NCBI RefSeq assembly: GCF_003601925.1
Contig: NZ_QZWH01000007.1
Coordinates: 1 to 64,000 of the forward strand
Direction of reading: 5' to 3'
Source: Buttiauxella izardii
GTDB lineage: Bacteria; Pseudomonadota; Gammaproteobacteria; Enterobacterales; Enterobacteriaceae
Length of the DNA stretch: 64,000 nucleotides
How positions within the stretch are numbered: the first letter of the stretch is position 1; each line of letters begins with the position of its first letter. A program made the position numbers and the translations under genes. The notes beneath the pieces were generated by a model. It saw only the letters and a program-made list of their open reading frames with translations, made no database searches and was not told where the DNA came from. Shown in pieces: positions 27,960 through 38,295 of this stretch.

Positions 27960-28858
27960 TGCCTGATTTGATTAATCCTTTCATGAGTCGTCGCCAGTTG
28001 CTTACCGCGCTGGCGCTCTCGCCGTTGTTGCTCAAAATGGGTAGCGCGCAAGCGGCTTCCATCGATCCTCATCGCATTGTGGCCCTTGAATGGTTGCCGG
28101 TTGAATTGATGCTGGCGCTGGGGCTGACGCCTTATGCAATGGCGGATATCACTAATTATCAAGCCTGGGTTGGCGAGCCAAAATTGCCCGATGGCATTAT
28201 CGAAGTCGGGTTGCGTACCGAACCGAATCTCGAACTTCTCACCCAACTCAAACCGTCGCTGATTCTCTATTCCGCAGGCTATGGCCCGTCTCCTGAAAAA
28301 CTGGACCGAGTCGCGCCCGGTTTAGGTTTTAGCTTTAACGATGGCTCCGGCAAACCGCTGAACGTCGCTCGCAAGTCTCTGACAGAACTGGGCGAAAAGC
28401 TCGGGATGCAGCAGGCGGCAGCCGATCACTTGCTGAAGTTCGACCAATTTATCGAGCAGATGAAACCTCGCTTTGCGAATCGCGGTGATAAACCTGTTTT
28501 GCTGATGACATTGTTGGATTCCCGCCACGCGCTGGTGATTGGCAAAAGTAGCCTGTTCCAGCAGGTGATGGATTTGCTTGGCGTGAAAAACGCCTGGCAG
28601 GGCGAAACCAATTTCTGGGGCAGCGCGGTGGTTGGCCTTGAGCGTTTAGCCGCCGTGAAAGATGCCGACGTTATCTGCTTTGATCACAATAACGATGCCG
28701 AGATGGAACGCGTAACCGCGACGCCGCTTTGGAATGCGATGCCTTTCGTACGCCAGAATCGTTTCCAGCGCGTTCCTCCGGTCTGGCTTTATGGCGCAAC
28801 GCTTTCCGCCATGAACTTTACGATCACGTTGGCGAAAGCCATAGGGAGCCAGGCGTGA
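27959..28858 (+). CDS. fhuD: Iron(III)-hydroxamate periplasmic binding protein FhuD
   Basis: FhuD carries ferric hydroxamates from FhuA to FhuB in the periplasm. The 299 residues start with a twin-arginine-like signal (SRRQLLTALALSPLL, ending near AQA). This is followed by the class III binding protein fold with conserved LEWLPVELMLALG and ETNFWGS. Stop and start codons overlap with fhuC and fhuB. The start used gives MPDLINPF; an internal ATG at residue 9 is also possible. Confidence 0.94.
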   Translation: MPDLINPFMSRRQLLTALALSPLLLKMGSAQAASIDPHRIVALEWLPVELMLALGLTPYAMADITNYQAWVGEPKLPDGIIEVGLRTEPNLELLTQLKPSLILYSAGYGPSPEKLDRVAPGLGFSFNDGSGKPLNVARKSLTELGEKLGMQQAAADHLLKFDQFIEQMKPRFANRGDKPVLLMTLLDSRHALVIGKSSLFQQVMDLLGVKNAWQGETNFWGSAVVGLERLAAVKDADVICFDHNNDAEMERVTATPLWNAMPFVRQNRFQRVPPVWLYGATLSAMNFTITLAKAIGSQA

Positions 28859-30831
28859 AACATCGTCAAGCCCTGTTCCCGGCGATGCTGTTATCGCTGC
28901 TGTTTGTGGTCGCCTGCGCGCTGACGCTCCACAACCTGAACGCGCAGTTGCCTTCCGCGCAGTGGCTGGTGGCCTGGTGGCAGCCGAACATTGATGACAT
29001 CAACCAGATGTTATTCCACTACAGCTTATTGCCGCGCCTGGCGATCTCTTTGCTGGTCGGCGCAGGGCTTGGGCTGGTGGGCGTGCTGTTCCAGCAGGTG
29101 CTGCGTAACCCGCTTGCCGAACCGACCACGCTTGGCGTGGCGAGCGGTGCACAGTTGGGCGTTACCGTTGCCACGTTATGGGCGCTGCCCGGTGGATTCG
29201 CGACGCAACAATTTGCCGCGTTAGTCGGCGCAGGTGTCGTGGGTTTGCTGGTGTTCGGCGTGGCGTGGGGTAAGCGTTTATCGCCGGTCACGCTGATTCT
29301 TGCCGGTCTGGTACTCAGCCTGTATTGCGGCGCAGTAAATCAGTTGCTCGCCATATTCCATCACGACCAGTTGCAGAATATGTTCCTGTGGAGCACCGGT
29401 TCGTTGAACCAGCAGGACTGGGATATCGTCAACGGCCTGTGGCCGCGTCTGGTTGGCGGATTGTTATTAACGCTGTTGCTGTTGCGCCCGCTAACGCTGA
29501 TGGGCCTCGACGACGGCGTGGCGCGAAACCTCGGCCTGGCGCTTTCCATGGTGCGCCTGGCGACGCTGGTGCTGGCGATTGCCATCAGTGCGCTGCTGGT
29601 GAACGCGGTCGGGATTATCGGCTTTATCGGTTTGTTCGCTCCATTGCTGGCGAAAATGCTGGGTGCGCGTCGCCTGGTGGCGCGGCTGTTCCTCGCACCG
29701 CTGATTGGCGCGTTGATTTTATGGCTGTCTGATCAGTCGGTTATCTGGCTGACCAGCGCCTGGCGTGAAATTTCTACCGGCACGGTGACGGCGCTGATTG
29801 GTGCACCGTTGTTGCTGTGGCTGTTGCCGCGCCTGCGAACCGTGGGCACTCCGGCGATGAATCAGGGCGATAACGTGCCGACTGAACGCCAGCATCTGGT
29901 GTGGTGGGTGTTAATCGGCAGCGGCGTGTTAGCGCTGGTGATCGTCACCGCCTTGACGCTAGGCCGCGATGCGAATAGCTGGAACTGGGCGATGTTCCAC
30001 GAGTTATTGCAGTGGCGCTGGCCGCGCGTGCTGGCGGCACTCACTGCGGGCATGATGCTGGCGGTTGCCGGGAGCGTGATTCAGCGTCTGACCGGCAACG
30101 CGATGGCGAGCCCTGAAGTGTTGGGGATTAGTTCGGGTGCGGCATTCGGCGTGGTGATGATGCTGTTTATCGTGCCGGGAAATGCCTTCGGTTGGTTGTT
30201 CCCAGCGGGAAGCCTCGGTGCGGCGGTCACGCTATTAGTGATTATGGTCACCGCCAGCCGTGGCGGTTTCTCGCCGCAGCGCATGTTGCTGGCAGGGATG
30301 GCGCTGAGCACCGCGTTTACAATGTTGTTGATGCTTTTGATGGCGAGCGGCGACCCGCGCATGGCGGGGATCCTCACCTGGATTTCAGGTTCGACGTACA
30401 ACGTGACCGGCGATCAGGCAGTCAGGACGTTAATCCTGATGGTGATTTTATTCGCGCTGACGCCGCTGTGCCGCCGCTGGCTGATGATTCTGCCATTGGG
30501 GGGCGCAACCGCGCGCGCAATTGGCATGGCGCTGACGCCATCGCGCTTTGCATTGCTTTTGCTGGCAGCAACGTTAACCGCAGCCGCAACGATGACCGTC
30601 GGCCCGCTGAGTTTTGTCGGCTTAATGGCACCGCACATTGCGCGCATGTTGGGGTTCAGACGTGCGATACCACAGCTAATTATGTCGGCGTTGTTTGGCG
30701 GAATGCTGATGGTGGCGGCGGACTGGTGCGGAAGAATGATTTTGTTCCCGGACCAGGTTCCAGCCGGGTTATTGGCGACGTTTATCGGTGCGCCGTATTT
30801 TGTCTATTTGCTGCGTAAGCAGACTCGTTAA
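28855..30831 (+). CDS. fhuB: Iron(III)-hydroxamate ABC transporter permease FhuB
   Basis: FhuB is the inner membrane permease, made of two fused FecCD-type halves. Each half carries the conserved LLVGAGLGLVG / MLAVAGSVIQ stretch and the NPLAEPTTLGV / NAMASPEVLGI loop. The product has about 20 membrane helices. The GTG at 28855 overlaps the fhuD stop (GTGA) and has AGGGAG upstream. It gives 658 residues (E. coli 660), while the longer frame to 28729 lies inside fhuD. The gene is last in the operon; a repeat block follows. Confidence 0.95.
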   Translation: MKHRQALFPAMLLSLLFVVACALTLHNLNAQLPSAQWLVAWWQPNIDDINQMLFHYSLLPRLAISLLVGAGLGLVGVLFQQVLRNPLAEPTTLGVASGAQLGVTVATLWALPGGFATQQFAALVGAGVVGLLVFGVAWGKRLSPVTLILAGLVLSLYCGAVNQLLAIFHHDQLQNMFLWSTGSLNQQDWDIVNGLWPRLVGGLLLTLLLLRPLTLMGLDDGVARNLGLALSMVRLATLVLAIAISALLVNAVGIIGFIGLFAPLLAKMLGARRLVARLFLAPLIGALILWLSDQSVIWLTSAWREISTGTVTALIGAPLLLWLLPRLRTVGTPAMNQGDNVPTERQHLVWWVLIGSGVLALVIVTALTLGRDANSWNWAMFHELLQWRWPRVLAALTAGMMLAVAGSVIQRLTGNAMASPEVLGISSGAAFGVVMMLFIVPGNAFGWLFPAGSLGAAVTLLVIMVTASRGGFSPQRMLLAGMALSTAFTMLLMLLMASGDPRMAGILTWISGSTYNVTGDQAVRTLILMVILFALTPLCRRWLMILPLGGATARAIGMALTPSRFALLLLAATLTAAATMTVGPLSFVGLMAPHIARMLGFRRAIPQLIMSALFGGMLMVAADWCGRMILFPDQVPAGLLATFIGAPYFVYLLRKQTR

Positions 30832-30837
30832 TTAATA

Positions 30838-30956
30838 CGCCCTCACCCTAACCCTCTCCCGCAGGAGAGGGGACGACTCGGTGTTCTCCCTCTCCCGCAG
30901 GAGAGGGGACGATTCGGTGTTCTCCCTCTCCTTTGGGAGAGGGGCGGGGTGAGGGG
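30838..30956. repeat. Palindromic repeat block with tandem units, between fhuB and hemL
   Basis: It starts with CGCCCTCACCCTAACCCTC and ends with GGGGTGAGGGG. Two units of about 36 bases contain CCCGCAGGAGAGGGGACGA and the linker TTCGGTGTTCTCC or a one-base variant. The whole gap between the convergent genes fhuB and hemL is made of this block, so it probably also serves as terminator. Confidence 0.85.
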
Positions 30957-30963
30957 AAAAATA

Positions 30964-32244
30964 TTACAGCTTCGCAAACACCCGACGCGCAGCGTCAATC
31001 GTCTTCTGAATATCTTCCTTCGAGTGCGCAACCGACATAAAGCCTGCTTCAAACGCAGACGGTGCCAGGTAAACGCCTTCTTCCAGCATCAGGTGGAAGA
31101 ACTTCTTAAAGCGCTCAACATCACACGCCATCACATCCTGATAGCACGTCACAGACTCTGCATCGGTAAAGAACAAACCGAACATGCCGCCAACGTTATT
31201 CACCACCAGTGGAATATTTTCGGTTTTTGCCGCGTGTAGCAGGCCGTTTGCCAGCATTTCAGTCAGCTCGGTCAACGTCTGGTGAACGCCAGGCTGTGCG
31301 ACTTCCGTCAGACACGCGAAGCCTGCTGCCATGGCGATTGGGTTGCCGGAAAGCGTACCCGCCTGGTAAACCGGGCCGGTAGGTGCCAGTGCGTCCATGA
31401 TTTCACGACGACCACCGAATGCGCCGACTGGCATACCGCCACCGATGATTTTACCCAGGCAAGTTAAGTCAGGCTCAACGCCGTAGTAAGACTGCGCGCC
31501 CGCCAGTGCAACACGGAAACCAGTCATCACTTCATCGATAATAAACAGCGCGCCAAACTCGTCGCACAGCGCGCGCAGGCCCGGCAGGAAATCGTCGTTT
31601 GGTGGAATGCAGTTCATGTTGCCCGCGACCGGCTCAACGATGATACAAGCGATGTCTTGTGGATATTGCTCGAACGCGGCACGCACGGAAGCGAGATCGT
31701 TATAAGTGCAGGTGAGGGTGTGTTTGGCGAAATCAGCCGGAACGCCCGGTGAGTTTGGCTGGCCGAGAGTCAACGCGCCGGAACCGGCTTTCACCAGCAG
31801 GCAGTCGGCGTGGCCATGGTAGCAGCCTTCGAATTTGATGATTTTGTCGCGGCCAGTGAAGCCACGCGCCAGGCGAATCGCGCTCATGGTAGCTTCAGTG
31901 CCGGAGTTCACCATGCGTACCATATCCATGGTAGGAACCAGTTCGGTGACCAGTTCTGCCATTTTCACTTCCATCTCAGTCGGCGCGCCAAAGCTCAGGC
32001 CGCGTTCTACCGCTTCAATCACCGCGTTGCGGATGGCCGGGTGATTATGGCCGAGAACCATCGGGCCCCATGAACCGACGTAGTCGATATAGGCTTTGCC
32101 GTCAGCGTCAAACAGGTAAGCCCCGTCAGCGCGTTCGATAAACAGCGGCACACCGCCGACTCCGGTAAAAGCACGAACCGGTGAGTTCACCCCGCCAGGG
32201 ATGACTTTGCGGGCGGCAGCGTACAGGTTTTCAGACTTACTCAT
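30964..32244 (-). CDS. hemL: Glutamate-1-semialdehyde 2,1-aminomutase
   Basis: HemL converts glutamate-1-semialdehyde to 5-aminolevulinate, the first committed haem precursor in this pathway, with PLP as cofactor. The 426 residues match E. coli. Lys265 ([12 protein letters not shown]) is the PLP-binding residue, and [10 protein letters not shown] contains the cofactor-contacting Asp. The gene is single, divergent from clcA and convergent with fhuB. Confidence 0.97.
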   Translation of the reverse strand: MSKSENLYAAARKVIPGGVNSPVRAFTGVGGVPLFIERADGAYLFDADGKAYIDYVGSWGPMVLGHNHPAIRNAVIEAVERGLSFGAPTEMEVKMAELVTELVPTMDMVRMVNSGTEATMSAIRLARGFTGRDKIIKFEGCYHGHADCLLVKAGSGALTLGQPNSPGVPADFAKHTLTCTYNDLASVRAAFEQYPQDIACIIVEPVAGNMNCIPPNDDFLPGLRALCDEFGALFIIDEVMTGFRVALAGAQSYYGVEPDLTCLGKIIGGGMPVGAFGGRREIMDALAPTGPVYQAGTLSGNPIAMAAGFACLTEVAQPGVHQTLTELTEMLANGLLHAAKTENIPLVVNNVGGMFGLFFTDAESVTCYQDVMACDVERFKKFFHLMLEEGVYLAPSAFEAGFMSVAHSKEDIQKTIDAARRVFAKL

Positions 32245-32383
32245 GAATCGGCTCCAGAATTCGTAGAAATAAAAGCAACACGCTATTCTAAGGGATTCCG
32301 CCGAAGTTATGAAAGTTTTGCCCTAACGCGCCGAGAGAGTAGAATGCCCCCTCGATTTGTATTACCAATAAATGATTAGCCTA

Positions 32384-33805
32384 ATGAATCACTCCCACCC
32401 CTCTTTTGAAGCGCAACAGGTAGTGCGCTTACGTAGGGGCGACATGGTGCGTCGCCTAATTCGACAGGATAAAACTCCGGTCGCGATTCTTTTTATGGCC
32501 GCGATAGTAGGGACGTTAGCCGGTTTGGTGGGTGTCGCTTTTGAAAAAGCGGTCACCTGGGTTCAACAAAATCGCCTGGCAATGCTGGCGCATGTGGCTG
32601 ATTACAGTCTCATTGTCTGGCCGTTGGCATTCATCAGTTCAATGCTTTTGGCGATGCTTGGCTATTATCTGGTGCGCAAATATGCACCGGAAGCGGGTGG
32701 TTCAGGTATCCCTGAAATTGAAGGTGCGCTGGAGGAGTTACGCCCGGTGCGCTGGTGGCGCGTTATCCCGGTGAAATTTATCGGCGGTATGGGAACACTC
32801 GGCGCGGGTATGGTGCTGGGTCGCGAAGGGCCAACCGTGCAATTGGGTGGGAATATCGGCCGCATGGTGCTGGATATTTTCCGTCTGCGCGGTGCCGAAG
32901 CACGCCATTCTCTGTTAGCGACCGGTGCCGCAGCGGGTTTATCCGCCGCGTTTAACGCCCCGCTGGCAGGGATTCTGTTCATTATTGAAGAGATGCGCCC
33001 GCAGTTCCGCTACAACCTGATTTCGATAAAAGCCGTGTTTATCGGCGTGATTATGTCGAGCGTAGTGTTCCGTATCTTCAACGGCGAAAGCGCGGTGATT
33101 GAAGTCGGAAAACTGTCTAATGCGCCGGTCAATACGCTGTGGTTGTATCTGGTTTTGGGCATGGTGTTCGGCATCGTCGGCGTGTTCTTTAATGCGATGG
33201 TGTTCCGTACTCAGGATATGTTCCAGCGTTTCCACGGCGGCAATCTCAAAAAATGGGTGATTATTGGCGGCCTGCTGGGCGGCGTTTGTGGCGTGTTAGG
33301 GTTGATTCAGCCCGCAGCCGCAGGTGGTGGTTTTAACCTGATCCCGATCGCTGCTGCCGGAAACTACACCCTCGGTATGCTGCTGTTTATCTTTGTTGCC
33401 CGTGTGATTACTACGCTGCTGTGTTTTTCTTCTGGCGCGCCTGGCGGGATTTTTGCCCCAATGCTGGCGCTCGGCACATTGCTGGGCACGGCGTTTGGCA
33501 TGGCAAGTGCGGCCTGGTTCCCGGCGTATCACCTTGAAGTGGGGACATTTGCTATCGCTGGAATGGGGGCATTGTTTGCCGCCTCGGTGCGTGCGCCACT
33601 GACCGGGATTGTGCTGGTTCTGGAAATGACTGACAATTATCAGCTCATTCTGCCAATGATTATTACCTGCCTTGGCGCGACACTATTGGCACAATTCCTC
33701 GGCGGAAAGCCGCTATACTCCTCGATTCTTGAGCGTACGTTAGCAAAACAAGAAGCCGAGCAGCGAGCGAAAGAACAGCAAACCCCAGCCGGGGAGAATA
33801 CTTGA
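32384..33805 (+). CDS. clcA: H+/Cl- exchange transporter ClcA
   Basis: ClcA exchanges two chloride ions for one proton across the inner membrane and supports extreme acid resistance. It has the selectivity motif GSGIPE (Ser107), the gating glutamate Glu148 (GREGP) and the internal proton glutamate Glu203 (IEEMRP). These match E. coli numbering when the second ATG (32384) is used, which also gives the E. coli length of 473. The first ATG (32372) would add four residues. Neither has a clear Shine-Dalgarno sequence. Confidence 0.95.
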   Translation: MNHSHPSFEAQQVVRLRRGDMVRRLIRQDKTPVAILFMAAIVGTLAGLVGVAFEKAVTWVQQNRLAMLAHVADYSLIVWPLAFISSMLLAMLGYYLVRKYAPEAGGSGIPEIEGALEELRPVRWWRVIPVKFIGGMGTLGAGMVLGREGPTVQLGGNIGRMVLDIFRLRGAEARHSLLATGAAAGLSAAFNAPLAGILFIIEEMRPQFRYNLISIKAVFIGVIMSSVVFRIFNGESAVIEVGKLSNAPVNTLWLYLVLGMVFGIVGVFFNAMVFRTQDMFQRFHGGNLKKWVIIGGLLGGVCGVLGLIQPAAAGGGFNLIPIAAAGNYTLGMLLFIFVARVITTLLCFSSGAPGGIFAPMLALGTLLGTAFGMASAAWFPAYHLEVGTFAIAGMGALFAASVRAPLTGIVLVLEMTDNYQLILPMIITCLGATLLAQFLGGKPLYSSILERTLAKQEAEQRAKEQQTPAGENT

Positions 33806-33880
33806 ACGATTTACTCGGGTATTAGATAATGACCCCAAATGTCGGCTATACCCGACTTCTTATTTCGTTGGGAGCAAATG

Positions 33881-34228
33881 ATGAGTGATGACGTAGCAGT
33901 GCTGCCGTTGCAGTTTACCGAAGCAGCAGCCAATAAAGTAAAAACCCTGATCGCGGATGAAGAGAACCCGAATCTGAAACTGCGCGTTTACATCACCGGT
34001 GGTGGTTGCAGCGGCTTCCAGTATGGTTTTACCTTTGACGATCAGATTAACGACGGCGATATGACTATCGAGAAGCAAGGTGTTGCTCTGGTGGTTGACC
34101 CGATGAGCCTGCAATATCTGGTAGGCGGCGCGGTGGACTACACCGAAGGTCTGGAAGGTTCACGCTTTGTGGTGACTAACCCGAATGCGAAGAGTACCTG
34201 TGGTTGTGGTTCTTCCTTCAGCGTTTAA
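33881..34228 (+). CDS. erpA: A-type iron-sulfur cluster carrier ErpA
   Basis: ErpA delivers iron-sulfur clusters to apoproteins such as those of isoprenoid synthesis and respiration. The 115 residues hold the three cluster-binding cysteines: Cys43 (GGGCSGF), Cys107 and Cys109 (TCGCGSSF). The ATG at 33881 has GGGAG upstream; a second ATG lies directly before it at 33878. The gene follows clcA by 75 bases and is followed by ERIC and REP elements. Confidence 0.95.
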   Translation: MSDDVAVLPLQFTEAAANKVKTLIADEENPNLKLRVYITGGGCSGFQYGFTFDDQINDGDMTIEKQGVALVVDPMSLQYLVGGAVDYTEGLEGSRFVVTNPNAKSTCGCGSSFSV

Positions 34229-34235
34229 ACCTGCA

Positions 34236-34343
34236 TACTTCAAGCTGCAGGTGCGTTGACTGCACCCGTTCACCCCAGTCACATAGTTATCTATGCTCCT
34301 GGGGATTTACGGCTTTGTCGCCTTCCTGCAGCTCGAATTATTT
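34236..34343. repeat. ERIC element
   Basis: The core TTCACCCCAGTCAC ... GCTCCTGGGGATTTAC matches the conserved inverted repeat used in ERIC-PCR. The outer ends, AAGCTGCAGGTGCG and the inverse near CTTCCTGCAGCTCGAATT, are also ERIC-like. At about 108 bases it is a little shorter than the 127-base consensus. It lies directly 3' of erpA, between convergent genes. Confidence 0.88.
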
Positions 34344-34364
34344 GGTTTAAATAGTAAAAGATTA

Positions 34365-34403
34365 TGTAGGCCGGATAAGCGTAAGCGTCATCCGGCTTTT
34401 TTA
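34365..34403. repeat. REP-like palindrome with T run
   Basis: TGTAGGCCGGATAAGCG ... CATCCGGC is the typical enteric REP sequence, with an imperfect inverted repeat followed by six T on the plus strand. It lies between the convergent ends of erpA and yadS and may also act as the erpA terminator. Confidence 0.8.
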
Positions 34404-34407
34404 TTGT

Positions 34408-35028
34408 CTATTGTCGGTCATCCAACGCAAACGTCGGCAATTTAAGATGCCAGCGAATCGCCGCCAGACGAATTGCCAGCGTCACGACCATGCCAATCAT
34501 ACTCGCCTGTTCCAGTGGGACGTGGAAAGTGTAATACGCCGTGGCGTGAACAATACCGCCAGCAATACAGGCGGTGGCGTAGATTTCGGTCCGCAGAATC
34601 ATTGGGATTTCACGCGCTAAAACATCACGAATGATCCCGCCGCCCACACCCGTTAACACACCCATGCAGATGGCAACCAACGGGCTGGCTCCGGCCAGAA
34701 ATGCTTTATTCACCCCAATTCCGACAAACACCGCCAGACCAACAGCATCGAGCACCGGCAAAATCCATTTTGGCAGGCGACGCGGCTGGCGCACCAGCAC
34801 AATAGTCAGCATACAAGTGACCATCGCCACCACTAAATCGGTGGGATCTTTAACCCAAAACACCGGGCCATTATCGAGCGCCATATCGCGAATCGTACCG
34901 CCGCCCACTGCTGTCACCACGCCCAGCACCAGCACGCCGAACGGGTCCATACGGAGTTTTCCTGCCAGCAGCACGCCGGATATGGCAAAGACGGCTGTGC
35001 CAATGATGTCCAGCCAATAAACGAGCAT
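34408..35028 (-). CDS. yadS: YadS, UPF0126/TRIC-family inner membrane protein
   Basis: The 206-residue protein has about seven membrane helices and two internally similar Gly-rich halves, visible as VLGVVTAVGGGTIRDMAL and VLTGVGGGIIRDVLA. This is the pattern of the UPF0126 family related to TRIC cation channels. Its physiological substrate is not established. The ATG has GAGGG seven bases upstream. It follows btuF by 24 bases, so mtn-btuF-yadS form one operon. Confidence 0.92.
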   Translation of the reverse strand: MLVYWLDIIGTAVFAISGVLLAGKLRMDPFGVLVLGVVTAVGGGTIRDMALDNGPVFWVKDPTDLVVAMVTCMLTIVLVRQPRRLPKWILPVLDAVGLAVFVGIGVNKAFLAGASPLVAICMGVLTGVGGGIIRDVLAREIPMILRTEIYATACIAGGIVHATAYYTFHVPLEQASMIGMVVTLAIRLAAIRWHLKLPTFALDDRQ

Positions 35029-35052
35029 CTCGCTACCCTCATCATCTAAATA

Positions 35053-35853
35053 TTATTTTTCTGCCAGCTCCTCACAGAGCTGTTTTGCGGCGAGGATAAT
35101 ACGTGGGCTTGAACGACTAAACCAGTCATCATTCACTGCAATAACCGGAATTTTTAGCTGGGTATTCCAGAACTGTTCAATGGGAGGAATTTTGCTGTCA
35201 TCGCCAGTGATAATAATAGCTTGTGGACGGCGGCTAAGCACCTGTTCGCGGCTCACCTGCGGCCAGGGAACGCGGCTATCAGCAAAGATATTTTGCCCGC
35301 CACACACTTCCAGAATTTCGTTCTGAATCGAACCGCGGCCGGTAGTAAACAGCGGCTGCTGGCCAAATTGCAAAAAGACCTTTTTCGGCGTTCGTTGGGA
35401 ATATTGCGCTTTTAATGCGGCAAACTGCTTAGCGAGTTGGTCTGCGGCCTGGTTGGCAGTTTCGGGCGTCGGGCTGTACTGGCCTAATTGACGCAGGGCG
35501 GCAATCACTTCTTCGACCGTTGTCGGATCCAGCCAGACGACTTTGATCCCTAATGCTTTCAATTGGTTGATCTGGCGTTCTGCATTCCCCCCGCGCCAAG
35601 CCAGCACCACATCGGGCTTTAACGCGACAATGCGCTCGAGATTCATTCCCTGCCAGTTCGAGACTTGCTCAAGTTTTTTGGCGGCTTCTGGGTAATCCGA
35701 CCAGGCGCTGACGGCTATTGGCGTGATGCCCGCCGCAAAGGCCAGTTCGGTATTGCTCGGTGAAAGTGAAATAACGCGCGGCGCCGCAATCAGCAGCGCC
35801 GGGATGCAAAAAAGTAGCGCGGTAATACCGCGCCAGAATGTCTTATTAACCAC
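35053..35853 (-). CDS. btuF: Vitamin B12 periplasmic binding protein BtuF
   Basis: BtuF binds cobalamin in the periplasm and delivers it to the BtuCD importer, whose genes are not here. The 266 residues match E. coli in length, with a signal peptide (1-24, ending AA) and the helical-backbone binding fold with conserved NTELAFAAG and WRGGNAERQ. It overlaps mtn by eight bases. Confidence 0.95.
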   Translation of the reverse strand: MVNKTFWRGITALLFCIPALLIAAPRVISLSPSNTELAFAAGITPIAVSAWSDYPEAAKKLEQVSNWQGMNLERIVALKPDVVLAWRGGNAERQINQLKALGIKVVWLDPTTVEEVIAALRQLGQYSPTPETANQAADQLAKQFAALKAQYSQRTPKKVFLQFGQQPLFTTGRGSIQNEILEVCGGQNIFADSRVPWPQVSREQVLSRRPQAIIITGDDSKIPPIEQFWNTQLKIPVIAVNDDWFSRSSPRIILAAKQLCEELAEK

Positions 35854-36544
35854 GGGCCAGTTTCTGTACTAGGTTTTCAACCATCAGCGTGGACTGCTTC
35901 GCTGCAACCGCCAGGAACTCTTCAAAGCTCAGGTGCGATTGCTGGTCAGCCACGTCAGAAATTGCACGAACCACCACAAACGGCGTGCCGAAGTTATGGC
36001 AAACGTGCGCAACGGCAGTCGCTTCCATTTCTACAGCAACAGCCTGCGGGAAGTTATGGCGAATTTTTGCCAGCGCCACAGAACCGTTAATAAAGGCATC
36101 ACCACTAACCACTAAACCGCGAACAGCATTCAGGTTCAGCTCGGCAATGCACTCTTGTGCAGCGGCAATCAGTTTTGCATCAGCAGCAAAACCGGCCGGG
36201 CAGCCAGGCAGTTGGCCGAACTCATAACCGAAAGCGGTGACGTCCGCGTCGTGATAACGCACTTCATCAGAAACCACGATATCGCCGACTTTCAGCGTCG
36301 GTGCGAGGCCGCCCGCAGAACCGGTGTTGATAATCACATCAGGTTTGTAGTGTTCGAGCAAAAGCGTTGCGCCCATCGCTGCCGCCACTTTACCGATGCC
36401 TGATTTCAACAGCGCCACTTCAACGCCATTCAGCGTGCCGGTGTAAATTTCACACCCGGCCAGGGTCAGAGTTTGACGGTTTTCAATTTTGTCACGCAGC
36501 AGCGTAACTTCTTCTTCCATTGCACCAATAATGCCTGCTTTCAT
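35846..36544 (-). CDS. mtn: 5'-methylthioadenosine/S-adenosylhomocysteine nucleosidase
   Basis: Mtn (Pfs) cleaves adenine from methylthioadenosine and S-adenosylhomocysteine, removing by-products of SAM use and feeding AI-2 formation. The 232 residues match E. coli, with catalytic Glu12 (MEEEV) and a C-terminal Asp in RAISDVADQ. Methylthioadenosine arises in spermidine synthesis, relevant because speDE are absent from their usual place in this window. It is first in the mtn-btuF-yadS operon and divergent from dgt. Confidence 0.96.
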   Translation of the reverse strand: MKAGIIGAMEEEVTLLRDKIENRQTLTLAGCEIYTGTLNGVEVALLKSGIGKVAAAMGATLLLEHYKPDVIINTGSAGGLAPTLKVGDIVVSDEVRYHDADVTAFGYEFGQLPGCPAGFAADAKLIAAAQECIAELNLNAVRGLVVSGDAFINGSVALAKIRHNFPQAVAVEMEATAVAHVCHNFGTPFVVVRAISDVADQQSHLSFEEFLAVAAKQSTLMVENLVQKLARG

Positions 36545-36637
36545 AGTGATACTCGCTAAAGTGTTAGATTACCTTCATAGTCTATCATGTCAGGCATGAA
36601 GGATTAATCCGCTCTTAATCTGGGCGAAGGAGAAGGC

Positions 36638-38152
36638 ATGAGTGAAATAGATTTCCGTAAGAAAATTAACTGGCACCGCCGTTTCCGTTCGCCTGAAGGG
36701 CCAAAGAATGAACATGAGATCCTGCGTATTTTTGAAAGTGACCGTGGGCGTATCGTTAATTCTCCGGCCATTCGCCGTTTGCAGCAGAAAACTCAGGTCT
36801 TTCCCTTAGAGCGTAATGCCTCTGTTCGCACGCGTTTAACGCATTCCATGGAAGTCCAGCAAGTCGGGCGTTACATCGCCAAAGAAGTGTTGAGCCGCCT
36901 GAAAGAGCAGCAAGACCTCGAACGCTATGGCCTGCATGAACTTACTGGCCCGTTTGAAAGCATCGTCGAAATGGCGTGCCTGATGCACGACATCGGTAAT
37001 CCACCGTTTGGTCATTTTGGCGAGTCAGCAATTAATGACTGGTTCCGTCAGCGCCTGTTTCCAGGGGATGCCGGAAGCCAGCCATGCAGTGACGATCGCT
37101 GCAAAGTGGCGGCGCTGTGTTTGCGCGAAGGTGAAGATCAATTGAATGGCTTGCGCCGAAAAGTGCGCCAGGATCTTTGCCAGTTTGAAGGCAATGCGCA
37201 GGGTATTCGCCTGGTGCACAGCCTGTTGCGGATGAATCTGACCTGGGCGCAGGTGGGCTGCATTCTTAAATACACCCGTCCAGCCTGGTTTGTTGGTGAA
37301 CCGCCAGAAAGCCACGCTTACCTGATGAAGAAGCCTGGCTACTATCTTTCTGAAGAATCTTACATTGCGCGTTTGCGTGCGGAGCTGGAACTCGGCGAGT
37401 ACAGCCGTTTCCCGCTGACCTGGATTATGGAAGCGGCAGACGATATTTCTTACTGCGTGGCGGATCTGGAAGACGCCGTTGAGAAACGCATTTTCAGCGT
37501 CGAGCAGCTTTATCAGCATTTGTGTGAAGCGTGGGGCGAGCGTGTTGAAGGCGATCTTTTTGAACGCGTGGTGCACGAAGCGTGGGAAAAATCCCGTACT
37601 AATCAAATGCGCCGCAGCACGGAGGATCAGTTCTTTATGTATTTGCGCGTTAATACGCTAAACCAACTGGTGCCTTACGCTGCCCAGCGTTTTATCGATA
37701 ATATTAACGAGATTTACAGCGGCGAGTTCAATCACGCCTTGCTGGAAGACGACAGCCCGTTTGCGCGCCTGCTGGAATTGTATAAACAAGTCGCATTTAA
37801 GCATGTCTTCAGCCACCCGGAAGTCGAACAGCTCGAATTACAGGGTTATCGCGTGATAAGCGGCTTACTTGATATTTACAGTCCCTTACTCCATATATCC
37901 GTTGAGGATTTTGCTGAACTGGTGGAAAAAGAAAGTTTGCGCCGTCTGCCGATTGAGACGCGTTTGTTCCACAAATTGTCGACAAAACATCGGCTTGCTT
38001 ACATTGAAGCGGTCAGTGATCTGGATAAGTCTGCCAGTGATTTCGGCGTGTGGGAGTATTATTACCGCTGCCGCCTGATTCAGGATTATATCAGTGGAAT
38101 GACGGACTTATATGCATGGGATGAGTACCGACGCCTGATGGCGGTGGAATAA
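36638..38152 (+). CDS. dgt: Deoxyguanosinetriphosphate triphosphohydrolase
   Basis: Dgt hydrolyses dGTP to deoxyguanosine and triphosphate. It is an HD-superfamily enzyme: His69 (THSMEV) and His117-Asp118 ([11 protein letters not shown]) form the metal site, with a further Asp in EAADDISY. The 504 residues are one fewer than in E. coli. The ATG has GAAGGAG upstream. Confidence 0.95.
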   Translation: MSEIDFRKKINWHRRFRSPEGPKNEHEILRIFESDRGRIVNSPAIRRLQQKTQVFPLERNASVRTRLTHSMEVQQVGRYIAKEVLSRLKEQQDLERYGLHELTGPFESIVEMACLMHDIGNPPFGHFGESAINDWFRQRLFPGDAGSQPCSDDRCKVAALCLREGEDQLNGLRRKVRQDLCQFEGNAQGIRLVHSLLRMNLTWAQVGCILKYTRPAWFVGEPPESHAYLMKKPGYYLSEESYIARLRAELELGEYSRFPLTWIMEAADDISYCVADLEDAVEKRIFSVEQLYQHLCEAWGERVEGDLFERVVHEAWEKSRTNQMRRSTEDQFFMYLRVNTLNQLVPYAAQRFIDNINEIYSGEFNHALLEDDSPFARLLELYKQVAFKHVFSHPEVEQLELQGYRVISGLLDIYSPLLHISVEDFAELVEKESLRRLPIETRLFHKLSTKHRLAYIEAVSDLDKSASDFGVWEYYYRCRLIQDYISGMTDLYAWDEYRRLMAVE

Positions 38153-38215
38153 GTGACTCGTTGAGTTTTGTAAAGACGGACAATAAATTTTTACTTTTTC
38201 CAGTGACTTATCGGC

Positions 38216-38244
38216 GGAACTTAGCGCCTCAATTGTCACTCTAT
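38216..38244 (+). promoter_or_regulatory. Sigma-E promoter of degP
   Basis: GGAACTT (38216-38222) and CTCTAT (38239-38244) are 16 bases apart and match the RpoE consensus (GGAACTT, then TCTAA-like). E. coli degP has the same promoter. About 45 bases upstream GTAAAGACGG resembles a CpxR half-site; that part is tentative. Confidence 0.8.
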
Positions 38245-38295
38245 ATTGGCCTACACAGCAATTTTGCGTGACTTATTAACTTGAGACTTAAATCG

